64,000 bases of DNA from Betaproteobacteria bacterium. GTDB taxonomy: Bacteria; Pseudomonadota; Gammaproteobacteria; Burkholderiales; SG8-41. The notes below the pieces were generated by a model, which did not search any database, was not told the origin of the DNA, and saw only the letters and a list, made by a program, of their open reading frames with translations. Both the position numbers and the translations under genes were made by a program. How positions within the stretch are numbered: position 1 is the first letter of the stretch; each line of letters opens with the position of its first letter. Shown here piece after piece: positions 44,322 to 53,550 of the stretch. Location of the stretch: NCBI GenBank assembly GCA_028292435.1, contig JAQGMI010000135.1, forward strand, positions 1-64,000. The letters run 5' to 3'.

Positions 44322-45689
44322 TCAGTCGTCGTGTCTCTCCGGACTTGCGTAAACGGCGATGCAGCCGTTCAGGCAGGAGGGAAAGACGTTGTTTGCCGGC
44401 AGTGGCACGAACACCCAATTGTTATGCGGGTTCGCGGCCACTGAATGCGCTGTGCCGCTGGGAAATGGCGGCGCGGTGGTCTTGCCTGCAGTGTTGATTG
44501 TCGGCACCAGTTGCGTCAGCGTGTTGGTCTTCGCGTCGATGACACCCAATACCGGACCACCCGGGTTGTTGCGCGCAGCGAGATAATAGTTGCCGTCGCC
44601 GCGGTTGTACCAGACTTCGTCGCTGCCCGAAACGCCGGCCACCGTTGCAACCACTGCGCCGTTGTGCGCGTTGAGCACAATCGATACCGGCGCCGCCGTT
44701 GCTGCGTCGGTTGCTGTCCACGCCACACCCGCAGTATCAAAAGGCACGCCGCAACCGATCAGCAGATGATCTTTCGGGCCGAGCGTGAGACCGGCCGGCT
44801 GGCAATGCTGGACCGGGAAAACCGCATCGACGTGACCGGTGCTGTGCGGGTCGATTTGAACGACTGCGCCGGTCGCTCCACCGCCGCCGCAGGTTGGCCC
44901 GGTGCAGTTGATTTCGGGAATCGACAGGTAAAACTTGCGGGCTTCCGGATCCCATACAGGCTGTTCAGCGCCGCTCGTCGCATTGAAACCGGCGTGCGCC
45001 GCATCGAAAATAATCTTGGCGCCAACGGTCAATTGTCCGGTGCTCTTGTTGACCGAAATCAACGTCCCGAACGGCGGCTCGTCCGCATTATTGATTACGA
45101 GCAGCGTGCCGTCGTGCGAGTCGTACGCAAGTTCGTCGGCCCGGTTGGGACTGGGAGAAGTAACCACGCTGCTGACGACCAGGCCGGTGGTGAGATCGAT
45201 GGTCACCACGCGGCTGCCTGCGTCCGTAACAAACAGCCAGCGTCCCGACGAGGTAACACCGTTCGGGCCGGACAGCGCGTTGTTCGCAGTATTGTTCGCG
45301 TTGAACTTGACGCCGGCAAAGCCTCCGGTCAAACGCTTCACATAAGTGCCGGTCTTGGCGTCGACAACATCGACTGCAGCATTCGAGCGGTCCGCCAGAT
45401 AATAGGTCTGCGTTGCAGCGTCGACCCAACTGATGTCGAAGCCTCTCAGCGGCGTGCCGGGAATGGGAATCGTTTTGAGCAGCCTGACGGCACCTCCCCC
45501 TTCGCCTTCGTCCGCCTGCGCCAGACCGGTAAAGGCAGTGGCCGCCGCGAGCACGGTCACAGACAGCAACGATTGCCAGGTTGTCGTGCGTCGCGCGTGC
45601 GGCCGCTTCAATGCCGCATGTTCCGCCGAACGTGTCGTCAGCGTAGTTTTTGAACTCGATGCATCCGGTGCAACATTTAATGCCAACAT
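44322..45689 (-). CDS. Secreted YncE-like beta-propeller protein
   Basis: The ATG at 45689 with GGAGAG upstream gives 455 residues. A long n-region (about 35 residues, containing Ser/Thr and Arg) precedes the hydrophobic core and an ALA-Q-A-type cleavage site (TAFTGLAQADEG). The mature part is built of repeats typical of seven-bladed propellers: YYLADRSNAAVDVVDAKTGT, GRWLFVTDAGSRVVTIDLTT, GTLLVINNADEPPFGTLISV and NYYLAARNNPGGPVLGVIDA. Several Cys pairs (EINCTGPTCGG, PSCLNGC) suggest disulfides. No catalytic motif is evident. It is a single-gene unit with its own strong terminator. Confidence 0.8.
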   Translation of the reverse strand: MLALNVAPDASSSKTTLTTRSAEHAALKRPHARRTTTWQSLLSVTVLAAATAFTGLAQADEGEGGGAVRLLKTIPIPGTPLRGFDISWVDAATQTYYLADRSNAAVDVVDAKTGTYVKRLTGGFAGVKFNANNTANNALSGPNGVTSSGRWLFVTDAGSRVVTIDLTTGLVVSSVVTSPSPNRADELAYDSHDGTLLVINNADEPPFGTLISVNKSTGQLTVGAKIIFDAAHAGFNATSGAEQPVWDPEARKFYLSIPEINCTGPTCGGGGATGAVVQIDPHSTGHVDAVFPVQHCQPAGLTLGPKDHLLIGCGVPFDTAGVAWTATDAATAAPVSIVLNAHNGAVVATVAGVSGSDEVWYNRGDGNYYLAARNNPGGPVLGVIDAKTNTLTQLVPTINTAGKTTAPPFPSGTAHSVAANPHNNWVFVPLPANNVFPSCLNGCIAVYASPERHDD

Positions 45690-46260
45690 AATGTCTCTCC
45701 AGTAATGATTCAATGAATGCAGCGCGCGGCGCATTGAAGTAACGGCATGCGGCGCCGAACGCTAATCGTTTTTCCTACCCGGCTTCTTCTCCTGCGTGGC
45801 GGTGCTTATGCCTTCGCGCCATGGGCCCGGTTGCGCTGAATCAATCGGGCTATTTGCCATGTGCGCGTGCATTCGCGCCGCTGTGCCTGCAGGGACGAGA
45901 CCTGCCGCAGCCACTGATTTTTCGTCGGATGGTTTTCACATTCCACCCCGTCCCTGCATGCAGGATAGGCGGTGGATCATTAAGTAATGACGCGCACAAA
46001 CACGCTTAACGTTGAGCCGTTCGGACCCACGCCGCCGGTTAAAAAGTACGAGCTTCTTCCGAACCCTGCGGTCAGAACAACGTCATTAGCAACGCCAACG
46101 GCATAATCGATCGGTCACCGACGCAACGTTCACTCGCATCGATAAAGCCCATCCCGACTTGGCGACTACCGGGCGCAGGCACGGCTACAGTCTCGAACGA
46201 ATTGATTTCAATTGACCCATTTGGTGTATTGGGGTGCTTCTCCGGTCCCGGCGGCACACG
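45690..46260. other. Divergent intergenic region
   Basis: This region of about 570 bases separates the divergent propeller and EpsA-like genes and should hold both promoters. No gene, sigma54-type element or long inverted repeat was recognised. Confidence 0.4.
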
Positions 46261-47118
46261 ATGGAAATTGACGACGAAACGCCCTCGGCGCCACATGCCG
46301 CCGTGATGCAGGAGCCAGCCGCCGGAGATGAAATGCAGGACCAAACGGGCGGTGTGGTCGCCAATCTGGACGGGTCACATCTGGAATCCATTGCGCTCAC
46401 CCTCGAGCATTCGCTGGCGGTCCGGACGCGCCATCAGTTTTTCGGCTGGACGCAAGGCTCGCTCCAGAGCTTGATCGCGCATGAACTATTGATTTGCGTG
46501 CTTCGCCGCGATCGTCCCGCGCCGATGCTGGTGGATTCGTTTTCGACGCTAGCGGCGTCAACCGCGGAGACTATCGAACATTTTCGCCACAACGTTTCGC
46601 TCTTAGCTCACGGCATTGTCGCCTGGGAGGAAAATGATTACCGTCCTGTCGCGCGTGCGGCCGGAATCAGCGATCCATTCGCGAGCAGCCCGCTCGGACA
46701 CGAATTGCAACGGCTCGGCGCGACCCATACCGTCATGCACGGCACTCATGATGCAAGCGGACAGTGGCGCAGCCTGTTCATATTCGCGGTGCAACCCGCA
46801 GCGGCCGGCCCCCAACTCAAGTGTTGCATTGAGCTCGCTGTGCCATGCATGCACGCGGCCTGGATGCGCACCCTTTTCAAACGGCGTACGGCGGACGCCG
46901 CGGCTGCACACAAGGCGGCGCCGCTGCTGACGGAGCGGCAGCAGGAAATACTCGAGTGGGTCTACCGCGGCAAAAGCAATGCGGATATCGCCTCCATTCT
47001 CAAGCTCAGTCCCTTCACGATAAAAAACCATGTACAGCGCATCCTGCGCAGGTTAAACACGACCAATCGCGCGCACGCCGTGGGCAAGGCGCTCGCATTC
47101 AGGGCGTTGGATTTCTGA
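46261..47118 (+). CDS. epsA: EpsA-type LuxR transcriptional regulator (exosortase/EPS-associated)
   Basis: The ATG at 46261 is preferred; the frame starts at 46234. The product is 285 residues. The N-terminal sensor-like half contains LEHSLAVRTRHQFFGWTQGS and LQSLIAHELLICVL, which is the hallmark of the EpsA regulators found with exosortase/PEP-CTERM and exopolysaccharide loci in Betaproteobacteria. The C-terminal LuxR helix-turn-helix reads LTERQQEILEWVYRGKSNAD and LSPFTIKNHVQRILRRL. It is 19 bp upstream of an OmpR-type regulator and probably cotranscribed with it. A PEP-CTERM protein is encoded at 56111, but no exosortase lies in the window. Confidence 0.85.
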   Translation: MEIDDETPSAPHAAVMQEPAAGDEMQDQTGGVVANLDGSHLESIALTLEHSLAVRTRHQFFGWTQGSLQSLIAHELLICVLRRDRPAPMLVDSFSTLAASTAETIEHFRHNVSLLAHGIVAWEENDYRPVARAAGISDPFASSPLGHELQRLGATHTVMHGTHDASGQWRSLFIFAVQPAAAGPQLKCCIELAVPCMHAAWMRTLFKRRTADAAAAHKAAPLLTERQQEILEWVYRGKSNADIASILKLSPFTIKNHVQRILRRLNTTNRAHAVGKALAFRALDF

Positions 47119-47137
47119 TTTAAATTTTCGGAGGCGC

Positions 47138-47839
47138 GTGAATCTCAGAATTTTGCTCGTCGAAGGCGATCCGGTGGCCAAACGTTTGATCGCCGTAAAC
47201 CTGCTGCGCGCAGGTTACGAAGTTGCGCATGCAGCAAACGTCGCCGAGGCCAAGGCTGTGATGACGGAAAAGCTGCCCGACCTCGCGCTGCTCGAATGCG
47301 TGCTTCCCGACGGTTCGGGCGTAGGTTTTACCCGCCGCTTGCGCGCAGACAAACACACCGGGGCACTGCCGGTTATTTTGCTGAGCGCGCCCGGGCGCGA
47401 GTGCGACACCATCGGCGGGCTCGAAGCCGGTGCCGACGATTTCCTCCTCAAGCCGGTCTACGCGCGGGAACTGCTCGCCCGCATCAAGGCGGTGATGCGC
47501 CGTTGCACGCCGAAGGCGAACGACAACGTGCTCGAAGTCGCCGGCTTGCGATGCGATCCGGTCCATTGCCGGATAACGGCCAACGGCAACAGCCTTGCGA
47601 TTGGCGGCGTCGCGTTTCGCCTGCTGCGAGTCCTCATGACCGGTCCTGGCAGAGTTTATAGCCGCGCGCAGCTCCTCAACGAAGTCTGGCGCGATGTCAG
47701 CGTTGCGGAGCGCACGGTCGACGTGCACATCCGCGGACTGCGGCAGGCGCTTGCGATGACCGGACATGCGCGGTTGCTGCAAGCGGTGCGCGGCGCCGGC
47801 TATCGTTTTTCATCGGGCTTGCCCGAGCGTGGCCCGTGA
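47138..47839 (+). CDS. OmpR/PhoB-family response regulator with altered phosphorylation site
   Basis: The start is GTG at 47138, with GGAGG only three bases upstream. The product is 233 residues. The receiver domain (1-120) keeps the signalling Ser (VILLSAPG) and Lys (DDFLLKPVY). The phospho-acceptor Asp is replaced by Glu53 (LALLECVLPDGSG), and the acidic pair is reduced (VEGDP instead of VEDDP). The winged-helix domain (135-228) is normal: FRLLRVLMTGPGRVYSRAQL, RTVDVHIRGLRQAL and RGAGYRF. No histidine kinase is adjacent. A Glu at this position often mimics the phosphorylated state, so activity may be independent of phosphorylation. Its targets are not evident. Confidence 0.9.
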   Translation: MNLRILLVEGDPVAKRLIAVNLLRAGYEVAHAANVAEAKAVMTEKLPDLALLECVLPDGSGVGFTRRLRADKHTGALPVILLSAPGRECDTIGGLEAGADDFLLKPVYARELLARIKAVMRRCTPKANDNVLEVAGLRCDPVHCRITANGNSLAIGGVAFRLLRVLMTGPGRVYSRAQLLNEVWRDVSVAERTVDVHIRGLRQALAMTGHARLLQAVRGAGYRFSSGLPERGP

Positions 47840-48087
47840 CCTCAGCGTGTACAACCAATCAGGGATGTATTGATCAGGCCGGTTCCGGTATTACGCGCAA
47901 GACAAGTTAATTGCGCGAATAGAAGACCGTGCGCACGGCGCAAATGCGAGTCGCAATTAATCTGGCGTCCGCGCTTTGCTGTAGAGATGAATGAGGTGTT
48001 CGCTTTACCGGCAATTACAGTTTGGGTAGTACTGACCTTACGGCAGTCGAACCTTAGAGTGCGAACCAGTGAAATCGAAGGGTTCCC

Positions 48088-49338
48088 GTGCTCAAGCAGA
48101 TTTTTCGAATGGTTCGACTCACCGCAAATGTTGCGCTTCTGGTGACGAGCCCCGCGGCGATCGCGCAGGCATGGTCCTTTGACCAGATCGCACAACAAGC
48201 TCTGGCGACGCATCCGGCCGTTCTGTCCAGGCAGGCTTCTTCGGCCGCCGCGCAAGCCGAACTCAACGGCGCCTCGTGGCAACGCTTCCCTACTCCCAGC
48301 CTCGAACTCGGCGGCGACAACAACGGCGTCGCGACGACGCTGTTCCGCTTGCAGCAGCCGCTGTGGACGGGCGGGCGCATCACGGCTGGAATCGATGCCG
48401 CTAACTCCCGCCACGAAGCCGCCGAGATGGCGATCGGCGAAACCAAGCAGGAATTGCTTTTCCGGATTATCGCGGGTTATGTCGAAGCAACGCGCCAACA
48501 GGAGCGTGCGGCCACCGTCGCCAAAGGCGTCGAGCAGCACGAGCAACTGCTCGGCATGATTACGCGCCGGGTGCAGCAGGAAGCGAGTCCGCAAGTCGAT
48601 CAGGGTCTCGCGCAATCGCGCCTGTATCAGGCCGCCAACGACCTGTCGCAGGTGAAGCAGGCCCTGGCAACTGCGCTGACGCAATTGTCAGTGCTCGCCG
48701 GGCAGCCGATTGCCAGCGTGATCCCGCTCGACAGCAATGACGCGACCGGCGCGGGCAGCAAGTCCGGCGCGATCGATCAGGCAATTGGCGCATCGTTAAC
48801 GCTCGAACGGTTAACGTTCGATGAAGCCGCGGCTCAGGCCGACGTCGACCTGAAAAAAGCGAGCATCCTGCCGCAGCTCTCAGTCCGTTATGAAAATGCG
48901 CGCGCATCAGCGCCGTTAAACGGTATCCCCGGCTATTCGACAAGTCGGGTGCTGCTTGTCGTCGAATCGCAGACCGGCGCCGGCTTGTCCGCGCTGTCCG
49001 GCATTGAGGCGGCGGCCGCGCGGCGCGATGCGATCCGCTTGCAGCGCGAGACGGCGCGCCGGGACATAGAAGAGCGCGTTGCGATCGATTGGGACGAATG
49101 GATGGCCGCGCGCAACCGTTTGGACAATTCGCGGTTCGCCAGCACCAGCGCGCGCGAAGTCGCCGAATCGTATACGCGCCAGTTCACGGCCGGCCGCAAA
49201 ACCTGGCTCGACGTGCTCAACACGATCCGCGAATCGACCCAATCCGATGTGGCCGTCATCGACGCTCACGCACAGGTGGCCGCCGCATTGCTGCGGCTGC
49301 GTCTCGAGACGGGAAATCTGATGGGACTAAAACGATGA
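48088..49338 (+). CDS. TolC-family outer-membrane channel of a type I secretion system
   Basis: The GTG at 48088 follows GAAGGG. The product is 416 residues with a signal peptide (TANVALLVTSPAAIAQA). Two OEP-type halves of long helices are visible (FDQIAQQALATHPAVLSRQA, AAQAELNGASWQRFPTPSLE, FRLQQPLWTGGRI; then FDEAAAQADVDLKKASILPQ, SYTRQFTAGRKTWLDVLNTI). The last sequence matches the RF-G-SWLDVL signature of T1SS outer-membrane proteins. Its stop overlaps the ABC transporter start. The upstream 248 bases must hold the promoter; no clear element was found there. Confidence 0.9.
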   Translation: MLKQIFRMVRLTANVALLVTSPAAIAQAWSFDQIAQQALATHPAVLSRQASSAAAQAELNGASWQRFPTPSLELGGDNNGVATTLFRLQQPLWTGGRITAGIDAANSRHEAAEMAIGETKQELLFRIIAGYVEATRQQERAATVAKGVEQHEQLLGMITRRVQQEASPQVDQGLAQSRLYQAANDLSQVKQALATALTQLSVLAGQPIASVIPLDSNDATGAGSKSGAIDQAIGASLTLERLTFDEAAAQADVDLKKASILPQLSVRYENARASAPLNGIPGYSTSRVLLVVESQTGAGLSALSGIEAAAARRDAIRLQRETARRDIEERVAIDWDEWMAARNRLDNSRFASTSAREVAESYTRQFTAGRKTWLDVLNTIRESTQSDVAVIDAHAQVAAALLRLRLETGNLMGLKR

Positions 49339-51458
49339 AACTCGATACGCTGTCATGGGACATCATGCAAACGGCCGCCGGCCTCACCGGGCGCTGCATC
49401 GAGCGCGAGCGCAGAGACGAGGTTAGCAAGCTAGCCGAACGAGCGGATGGAACGAGTCCCGCCGCAACGTTCGTTAAGAATGCGTGGCGGGCGGCTAACC
49501 TCGACGGCCAACCGGGGCGCCTCGAAGCACCGCAGCCGCATGACTGCCCGTTCATCGGCTGGCACATCAACGTCGGCTGGTTCGTCGCTGCGTCGCAAAA
49601 CGCCGATGGCAGCTGGCACGCGTTCAAGGCAAATGGGGCAGCGCTCAGAATCCGGACGCTCGAGAATGTGGAATGCGTGTCGTTGCCGCCCAAGGGCGAG
49701 GCAATGCCAGTTGCGCCGGCGTCTCACCTGGTGTGGCAGGCGATCTGGCGGCGCAAGTCGATTTTTATCGAAGGACTGCTCGCCACTTTCCTCGTCAGCA
49801 TACTGGCGCTCGTCGCCTCGGTTTTCAGCATGCAGGTATACGACCGCGTCATCCCGAATCACGGATTTCAGACGCTATGGGTACTGTCGGCCGGCGCCGT
49901 CGCCGCCCTCGTGCTCGAATTCATTCTCAAGCATGTGCGCGGTCACGCCGTCGAGCTAACCGCAACGCGCATCGACGGCGAGCTCTCGAAATGGTTTTTC
50001 GCACGAGCGCTTGGCATCCGTCTCGAATGCCGCCCGCCGGCGATCGGCACGCTCGCCGCCCAGATCAAAGGTTTCGAGATGGTGCGCGGAATCATGAGCG
50101 CGACCTCGATCTTTATGCTCGCCGATGTGCCGTTTGCCTTGTTCTTTATCGCGATCATCTTTCTCATCGGCGGTTGGATGGGCATCATCCCGATCGTCCT
50201 GCTGCCGGTTTCGCTCGCGCTGGGTCTCATGTTCCAGCGGCAGATCGTCCGCCACACGCGCGCAAACCAGGGGCAGAACAATCGCAAGGCCGGTTTGATG
50301 GTGGAATCGATCGACGGCGCCGAATCGCTCAAAGCGAACTGCGCCGAATGGAAGCTGCAGGGACGCTGGGGCCGCCTCGTCGACGAAGCGGGCGAATCCG
50401 ACTACCAGATCAAGGAGTACTCGGCGCTATCCCAGCATATGACGGTAGCGCTGCAACAACTGGGTTACATCGCGCTGGTCGCGCTTGGCGCTTACCTTGT
50501 CACGAAGAACGAACTGACGATGGGCGCCCTAATCGCCTGCACGATCATCAACGGGCGCGCCCTGTCGCCGATCGCCCAACTGCCCTCGCTCATGGTGCAA
50601 TGGGCGCACGCGCGCGCGGCCATCGACGGCCTGAACAAACTGATTTCACTGCCCAACGAGCTCGACGAACGCATGAACGCGTTGACGCCGCGCGCGCTTG
50701 ATGGCGGCATTCGGATCGAGCGCGCGCGGTTCGCCTACGACATCAAATCCGACATGGCGATCGATATCGGCCGGCTCGAAATCAAGCCGGGCGAGCGAGT
50801 CGGCGTTCTGGGCGCCATCGGATCGGGCAAAAGTTCACTGTTAAAGCTTGCTTCAGGATTATATCGGCCGGCGGAGGGCAAGATTTTCTTTGGCGGCATT
50901 CACATGGCGGTTATATCGCCGGTTTTTCTGCGTGAGACCATCGCCTACCTGCCTCAGGACATTCGTTTGATCAGCGGCACTTTGCGCGAAAACCTGCTGC
51001 AGGGCCTGCCCGACCCCGGTGATGAGACATTGTTGCAAGCGGTCCGTGACACCGGATTGATCGGTCTCATTTCGAGTCACCCGAAAGGGCTGGCGCTGCC
51101 GATTACCGAAGGCGGCCGCGGCATCTCGGGCGGACAGCGGCAGTTGATCGGCCTCACCCGGATGCTCCTTGCCAATCCCACTGTCATGCTGCTGGATGAA
51201 CCGACCGCGTCGATGGATGCCGCGTCCGAAGCGAAAGTCGTCGAAGCGATCGATGCTAAAGCGGTGGCAGGCACGACCTTGATCGTGGCCACTCACAAGA
51301 CGGCGCTGCTGCCAATCGTCGACCGCTTGCTGGTCATGCAAGGCGGCAGTATCGCAATCGACGGGCCCCGCGATCTGGTACTCGCAAAACTCTCGGGCAC
51401 CCAATCCGCTTCTTCACTCCCGCATCGCCGCGACGGCGTTGCGACAGCCAGCGCGTGA
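49335..51458 (+). CDS. Type I secretion ABC transporter with C39-like N-terminal domain
   Basis: The ATG at 49335 overlaps the stop of the TolC-type gene (ATGA). The product is 707 residues. Residues about 1-120 are a C39-peptidase-like domain without the catalytic Cys context (GWHINVGWFVAASQNADGSW), as in LapB/HlyB-type exporters of large adhesins. Transmembrane helices cover about 150-450. The ATPase has Walker A GAIGSGKSSL near 494, the signature ISGGQRQ near 598 and Walker B VMLLDEPTAS near 618. It would export an unfolded substrate recognised by a C-terminal signal; no processing is expected. The substrate may be the repetitive protein at the left edge, but this is inferred. Confidence 0.92.
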   Translation: MKLDTLSWDIMQTAAGLTGRCIERERRDEVSKLAERADGTSPAATFVKNAWRAANLDGQPGRLEAPQPHDCPFIGWHINVGWFVAASQNADGSWHAFKANGAALRIRTLENVECVSLPPKGEAMPVAPASHLVWQAIWRRKSIFIEGLLATFLVSILALVASVFSMQVYDRVIPNHGFQTLWVLSAGAVAALVLEFILKHVRGHAVELTATRIDGELSKWFFARALGIRLECRPPAIGTLAAQIKGFEMVRGIMSATSIFMLADVPFALFFIAIIFLIGGWMGIIPIVLLPVSLALGLMFQRQIVRHTRANQGQNNRKAGLMVESIDGAESLKANCAEWKLQGRWGRLVDEAGESDYQIKEYSALSQHMTVALQQLGYIALVALGAYLVTKNELTMGALIACTIINGRALSPIAQLPSLMVQWAHARAAIDGLNKLISLPNELDERMNALTPRALDGGIRIERARFAYDIKSDMAIDIGRLEIKPGERVGVLGAIGSGKSSLLKLASGLYRPAEGKIFFGGIHMAVISPVFLRETIAYLPQDIRLISGTLRENLLQGLPDPGDETLLQAVRDTGLIGLISSHPKGLALPITEGGRGISGGQRQLIGLTRMLLANPTVMLLDEPTASMDAASEAKVVEAIDAKAVAGTTLIVATHKTALLPIVDRLLVMQGGSIAIDGPRDLVLAKLSGTQSASSLPHRRDGVATASA

Positions 51459-52627
51459 CCAACATGACTGATACCAGCGACGACAATCCCGGGGCGAGCC
51501 GCGCCCTGGTCCTCTGCAGCGCGCTCGCAATCGGCGGCTTCATGCTGTGGGCAAACTGGGCCGAGATCGATCAGATCACGCGCGCGCCCGGGCAGGTCAT
51601 TCCCAGTTCGCGCAACCAGGTAATCCAGGAACTCGACGGCGGCATCGTCCAGGCCATTCTGGTCAAGGAGGGTTCGCCGGTGACGCGCGGACAGGCGCTG
51701 GTTCGCTTCGACAATGCAAAAACCGAAACATCGTATCTCGAGAGCCGGGCGCGCGCCGCCGCGCTCAAAGCTGCCATTGCCCGCCTGACTGCCGAAATCT
51801 CAGGCGGCGTGCCGAGTTTCCCGCCGGACCTTTCTCAATATCCCGCTATTCGCGCGAACCAGGAATTGCTGTTCAGGTCGCGGCAAAACGCGATCCAAGA
51901 AGAGATACGCGGGCTGCAGCAGTCACTCGAACTCGCGCGCACCGAACTCAACATCAATCTCCCGCTGCTCGACCGCGGCGACGTGAGCAAAGCCGAAGTA
52001 CTGAAGCTGCAGCGCCAGGTCGCTGAAATGCAGGCCATGATCGCCAACCGGCGCAATAAGTATCTGCAGGATGCGCAGACCGACCTGTCTAAAGCGCTCG
52101 AAGACCTGGCCGGCACCGAACAGATCATGGCGCAGCGCAAGGACCAGCTCGGACACACCGTAGTGACTTCGCCGATGGATGGCGTGGTGCGCAATATCCG
52201 GATCACCACGCGCGGCGGCGTTGCCCGTCCCGGCGAAGAACTCATGCAAATCGTACCGGTCGAGGACGATCTGATCATCGAAGCGAAAGTAAAACCCGCC
52301 GATGTGGCCTTTGTGAAACCGGGCCTGCCCGCCACCGTCAAGCTGGATGCCTACGACTACACGATTTTCGGCGCCCTGTCCGGCACCGTCACCTACATCA
52401 GTGCCGATACGCTGAACGACGAAACGCGTAATGCCAGCGAGCCCGCCTTTTACCGCGTACAGGTGAAAACCACCACCACCAATATCAAGCAGCGCACGAG
52501 CAAACCCATCGAGATCCAGCCGGGCATGACTGCCAGCGTCGAAATCAAGACCGGCAGCAACACGGTATGGCGATATCTCACGAAGCCGATCACGAAAACG
52601 ATGGGCGAATCGCTCGGTGAGCGGTGA
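51455..52627 (+). CDS. HlyD-family membrane fusion protein of the type I secretion system
   Basis: The GTG at 51455 overlaps the preceding stop; an ATG at 51464 is also possible. The product is 390 residues. One transmembrane helix lies near residues 17-36 (ALVLCSALAIGGFMLWANWA). The lipoyl/barrel region follows (APGQVIPSSRNQVIQELDGG), then a long helical hairpin over about 90-225. The beta-barrel half has VTSPMDGVVRNIRITTRGG and the conserved GE-L-QIVP-DD segment. The C-terminus has the usual PGMTASVEIKTG. This is the standard third component of the exporter. Confidence 0.93.
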   Translation: MTNMTDTSDDNPGASRALVLCSALAIGGFMLWANWAEIDQITRAPGQVIPSSRNQVIQELDGGIVQAILVKEGSPVTRGQALVRFDNAKTETSYLESRARAAALKAAIARLTAEISGGVPSFPPDLSQYPAIRANQELLFRSRQNAIQEEIRGLQQSLELARTELNINLPLLDRGDVSKAEVLKLQRQVAEMQAMIANRRNKYLQDAQTDLSKALEDLAGTEQIMAQRKDQLGHTVVTSPMDGVVRNIRITTRGGVARPGEELMQIVPVEDDLIIEAKVKPADVAFVKPGLPATVKLDAYDYTIFGALSGTVTYISADTLNDETRNASEPAFYRVQVKTTTTNIKQRTSKPIEIQPGMTASVEIKTGSNTVWRYLTKPITKTMGESLGER

Positions 52628-52768
52628 GCATGTCGAACATACGCGGACCGCGGGCATTCCATTCTTTCATTTCACACTCACCGGCCTGCTTATACGTGAA
52701 ACTGCTGATTGGTCGGGAGCTCGCCTGCCGCCAAAGTCTCAAGGTCATCATCACGCGGCAGGGCGAAC

Positions 52769-53098
52769 ATGAACGGTGACCACAAATCCGCAGATGTCGG
52801 CTCCGCGCGCAGAATGCGGCTTCATCTGCTCGGCGCGATCGTGGTTGGCGTTTTGCCGGGTTTGCATGGATGCGGGTTAATGACACCGATGACATTCGCA
52901 TCCATGAGCAGCACTGTCATCGGCGGCCTGGCCAAAGGTGCCGTCATGGGCGGGAGTGTCATTGGCACAATCCGCGAACAGGTCGCCGGCGGCCGCAAAG
53001 ACACCGATACCGGCGCCGACACGCCGCCGTCTGCGGTCGAAACCGCCGATTCCGGCGAACCGCTAATCAGCAGCGCGCCCTATTCCGCCGCGCCGTGA
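52769..53098 (+). CDS. Small glycine-rich lipoprotein
   Basis: The ATG at 52769 with AGGGCG upstream gives 109 residues. An n-region of about 17 residues precedes a lipobox-like LPGLHGC. The mature part begins with a hydrophobic, Gly-rich stretch (STVIGGLAKGAVMGGSVIGT) that could insert in a membrane. It ends in an acidic, low-complexity tail (KDTDTGADTPPSAVETADSG). No family is recognised. It lies 141 bp after the fusion-protein gene and overlaps the next lipoprotein gene, so it is probably part of the secretion operon. Confidence 0.6.
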   Translation: MNGDHKSADVGSARRMRLHLLGAIVVGVLPGLHGCGLMTPMTFASMSSTVIGGLAKGAVMGGSVIGTIREQVAGGRKDTDTGADTPPSAVETADSGEPLISSAPYSAAP

Positions 53099-53550
53099 AC
53101 CGCCGACGATTCGCGTGCCTGCTCGCGCTCGTTGTGCTCCTGGTGCCGGTGTTCAGCGGTTGCACGTCCATCCCGAGAGAATCGGCGGACGATGACGTTC
53201 ACGCCAAGCGTTTTTCGACGCGGCCGGACAAAGCCAACATCTACCTCTATCGCGATGAGTTGCTTGGCTTCGCAATTGCGATGACCGTAGCCATCAACGG
53301 CCGCAAGGCGGGACAAACTGTCGGCCAGACGTTTCTGCGGTGGGAGGTCGACCCCGGCACGCATGAGATTGCGTCATACACCGAAGACATCGCGACGTTG
53401 AAGCTGAATGCGGAAGCCGGCAAATCGTATTACGTGTGGCAGGAAGTTAAATTAGGTTTCTGGTCGGCACAATCGATGCTGCATGAGGTTGACGAAAGCC
53501 AGGGACGTCAGGGCGTGGTCAAATGCCGTTTGGTCAAGTCAGACCTGTAG
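53095..53550 (+). CDS. DUF2846-family lipoprotein
   Basis: The GTG at 53095 overlaps the preceding stop (GTGA) and begins a lipoprotein signal peptide (LALVVLLVPVFSGC). The product is 151 residues. The mature domain resembles DUF2846: KANIYLYRDELLGFAIAMTV, TFLRWEVDPGTHEIASYTED and EAGKSYYVWQEVKLGFW. This fold is found in small envelope lipoproteins, often beside type I or type VI secretion genes, with unknown function. The coupling to the small Gly-rich lipoprotein suggests that they act together. Confidence 0.8.
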   Translation: MNRRRFACLLALVVLLVPVFSGCTSIPRESADDDVHAKRFSTRPDKANIYLYRDELLGFAIAMTVAINGRKAGQTVGQTFLRWEVDPGTHEIASYTEDIATLKLNAEAGKSYYVWQEVKLGFWSAQSMLHEVDESQGRQGVVKCRLVKSDL

